A program made the position numbers and the translations under genes. The notes beneath the pieces are model-generated. The model saw nothing but the letters and a program-made list of their open reading frames with translations, was not told the origin of the DNA and ran no database searches. From Trochalopteron elliotii (lineage: Eukaryota > Chordata > Aves > Passeriformes > Leiothrichidae), in assembly GCA_024734555.1 (NCBI GenBank), contig JANPWX010000077.1, positions 3,225,887 through 3,289,886 of the forward strand: a DNA stretch of 64,000 nt, in the 5' to 3' direction. Of this stretch, positions 61,824 through 64,000 are shown in pieces; within the stretch, counting starts at the first letter, position 1, and each line of letters opens with the position of its first letter.

Positions 61824-63299
61824 AGACAGTAGAAGCTGAACAGCATTTTTTCCCTGCTTAAATTTGGCATCCAGATCTGGTCAGCAGAAAAGGTCTCCAT
61901 ACTCCACTGACTATATTAGCTCAAATAAATGAGACAAGATAGCTTAGGTGATCGCAAATTGCATGGCTTCTATCCTTAGAAAGTTGAAATATAACTTCCT
62001 ATACTCAGCTCAATAAGAAATTAAAGCCTATATGCTGATTGCTTTTTCTAGTGATTAAATTATTTTGTGTATCAGGTTAAGTAGAGCGAGCCAAATTTCT
62101 GTACTGCAAATAAACGCAGTTTCCTGTTTCTAAACTGATACTGTTATACAATTTGTAGGTTGTGGGGGAAGGTTGACTTAAGGTATGTCTTGTTTGGTTG
62201 GTTTTCTAAGTAGTAATAGTGTTACTACTGCCACTGGCCTCTCAATATTCATTTTTTCCTACTTGTGTGAGGAAATTTAAAAATTTGATTTCAGAAGAAG
62301 ATAGGCAATATTTATACCAGGCCCTCCCATACTTTAAAAGCACTTAAATATTGGCTTTGCTGTCATGATGAGAATGTTATTATGGTACCATCTGGGACAA
62401 CTCACATGCATAGTATTGGGCATTTTTAAGTATACTATCTAACCAGAAACTCTGACTATTCAAGTTGATGGCAATAAAGATTGTCACCTTTATAAAGGTC
62501 AATTTCAACTTAACTTAGAACGTGGTTTATTTTTGATAGTGGTAAAATTCCTCTTGAATGTTTTCTCAGTTTGTTTGTTTGGGGTTTTTTTCCACTTCTA
62601 CAGAACTCATCTTATTTCAGTTTACCAAAATAATTTTCAGGACTTCTTGTGGCTTGAAATAGTGCAGGATCACTACTGTTATCTGCTAGTGCAGTTCCCA
62701 TAAATCTGCAGAAAACCAGGACCACCCATCCTGAATGTGAGACTTTACATAGAATTAAAAGGGGGTTAATGTGGTACAAACACTCTTCACAAAGAAAGAA
62801 CATTGAATGCTGGAGATTGAATTGATTTTAAAAGGTGAAGTTAGATGAACTGTAAAGTAATATTTTACACTGAATTTACATGTGATATTATTTCTGGAGG
62901 ACCAGCCACTTGAGCTATTTCAAAGTTCATACAAAAAAACCCCACTTCTACCGAAATTGTACAAGTATCTGTTATTCTGTTTGAGATAAGATTGTTACCA
63001 GCATAAAGCATCACAGTTCTAAATAGCTCATCTAATATGGAGTTCTGATGCAGAAGTGTTGCAATCCTATAGTCTTGGCTTCATTTAAGACCTTTAGTAC
63101 TTGAACTATGAGTTTAATGTCAAACCCAAGAAGTTATGTACAATAATCAGTTTCTTTGTTGAAGTAAAGGATGTACTAACAAGTCTATTTGTCTTTCTGT
63201 AGACAGCTTGCATAGCCTTGCACAGTATTATGCTGCTTTCTCACTACACTGAACTAAAGAGACTGAAGGTATTCAGTAACTAGCCTACAGTAGATTATC
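61824..63299. other. Unassigned A+T-rich sequence, no gene seen
   Basis: No gene or named repeat seen. A short GTTT tract lies at about 62569-62583. Confidence 0.6.
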
Positions 63300-63450
63300 A
63301 GAAAAAGAGAATTACAAGATTATCCAGGTTGGAAGGGATGCCAAGAAGTCCCTAATACAATTTTGCTTCAAAGGAAGGTCAATACTGATTTCAGTGAGTT
63401 TTTTAAGTCTTTATTCAGCTGAGTCTTGAAAATCTTCAAGGCCAGCATTG
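63300..63450 (-). mobile_element. Probable CR1 3'-end remnant, minus strand
   Basis: CCAGGTTGGAAGGGATGCCA resembles the CR1 hallmark. A TTATTCAGCTGAGTCTTGAA and AAATCTTCAAGGCC block follows as in an older CR1 type. Divergence is high and the tail is not preserved. Confidence 0.6.
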
Positions 63451-63839
63451 TAAATGTTCTTCATCCACTCATGGAACATCAATTCCTCTTGTTAATTTTC
63501 CCATGCTGTGTGAATTTGTGCACATGAACTTCAGGTAGGTCAGCTTCTTAATATTCTTTATCCTTCACAAAACCTCCCTTATACCCATCACCCTGCCCTA
63601 TTGTATACCCTTCACTTAATTGAAATCTCTTATCATCACCTGATGATATGAATGATTTATGGTCTTCATCAGCAGTCTGGTGAGTCCTGTTTTCAAGAAG
63701 ATTCATCCACATTTTGTCAGATAGATCTCATGTCTCACTAGCAGTCCTTATTCCTTAGAAATCTCTGTCATAAAAAATCAAAGCACTCCTTGTGACAAGG
63801 CTGCTAATCTGCTTGTTATTTCAGGATACCTCAGGAACC
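63451..63839. other. Unassigned, possibly more of the same old CR1
   Basis: The composition and many C-rich phrases look like reversed CR1, but I cannot place them in order. Confidence 0.35.
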
Positions 63840-64000
63840 TCTGCCTGAGGCTTTCCCATCATCCATGGCACCAAGGGGAAAACCATCTTTGTCCTCACCT
63901 CTCTGTACTCCCTTCTGATTGCTCCAGGTCTCCCTTGGCAGTATTAATGGTGCACACGTGGATGAGCAAAAATCCAAAGGCCTCATGAGACTCATCATCC
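63840..64000 (-). pseudogene. Probable CR1 ORF1 esterase-domain fragment, minus strand, cut by window end
   Basis: On the minus strand the sequence from 64000 leftward translates to a block with FLLIHVCTINTAKGDLE. This resembles the conserved LLLIHVGTNDTA pattern of the SGNH/GDSL esterase-like domain in CR1 ORF1. The G to C and ND to IN changes would remove key residues, and a stop follows soon after. It is a dead fragment. The element presumably continues beyond the window. The assignment rests on a short motif. Confidence 0.5.

Overview
The window is nuclear DNA from a bird. The evidence is its interspersed repeats: at least ten CR1 LINE fragments, several with the typical avian 3' end, and seven LTRs, several of which I recognise as avian ERVL-type or class II (ERVK-like) endogenous retrovirus LTRs. 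Base composition is A+T rich, roughly two thirds by eye. A passerine-like host would fit the LTR families, but that is an inference from memory and not a measured match.

I found no host protein-coding gene, exon, tRNA or rRNA I can support. All long reading frames are either dead pieces of CR1 ORF2, frames across LTRs, or frames across low-complexity DNA. The window reads as a gene desert or the inside of a very large intron.

Layout. 1-2440 unassigned; 2445-3690 old CR1 on the minus strand, split by a (GTTT)n run; 4752-4996 an isolated CpG-rich patch; 7323-7623 CR1 3' end with the end of ORF2; 8305-8400 T/GTT low complexity; 9559-9602 (TA)n; 10460-10858 ERVL-type solo LTR (minus) with a 5-bp target duplication; 19267-19829 degraded ERVL-type LTR (plus); 24260-25001 well-preserved ERVL LTR (plus), followed 58 bp later by an ERVK-like LTR (minus) at 25060-25627; 31185-31695 internal CR1 ORF2 piece (plus); 32725-33200 very old CR1; 36991-37312 CR1 3' end; 37896-39375 CR1 interrupted by an LTR at 38127-38657; 39376-47390 long unassigned tract; 47761-48800 CR1 interrupted by an ERVK-like LTR at 47930-48603, which has grown a large CT/CGCT microsatellite; 58642-59165 a second copy of that LTR family with its own target duplication; 61331-61823 CR1; 63300 to the end, degraded CR1-like sequence that probably includes part of ORF1.

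Nothing here works together as an operon or pathway. The content is a record of transposition: CR1 copies landed first, LTR retroviruses inserted later (twice inside CR1), and recombination reduced the proviruses to solo LTRs. No convincing new biological system was found. The most useful leads are the nested and paired LTRs, the LTR-internal microsatellite expansion, the orphan CpG patch and the two CR1 pieces from unusual parts of the element.
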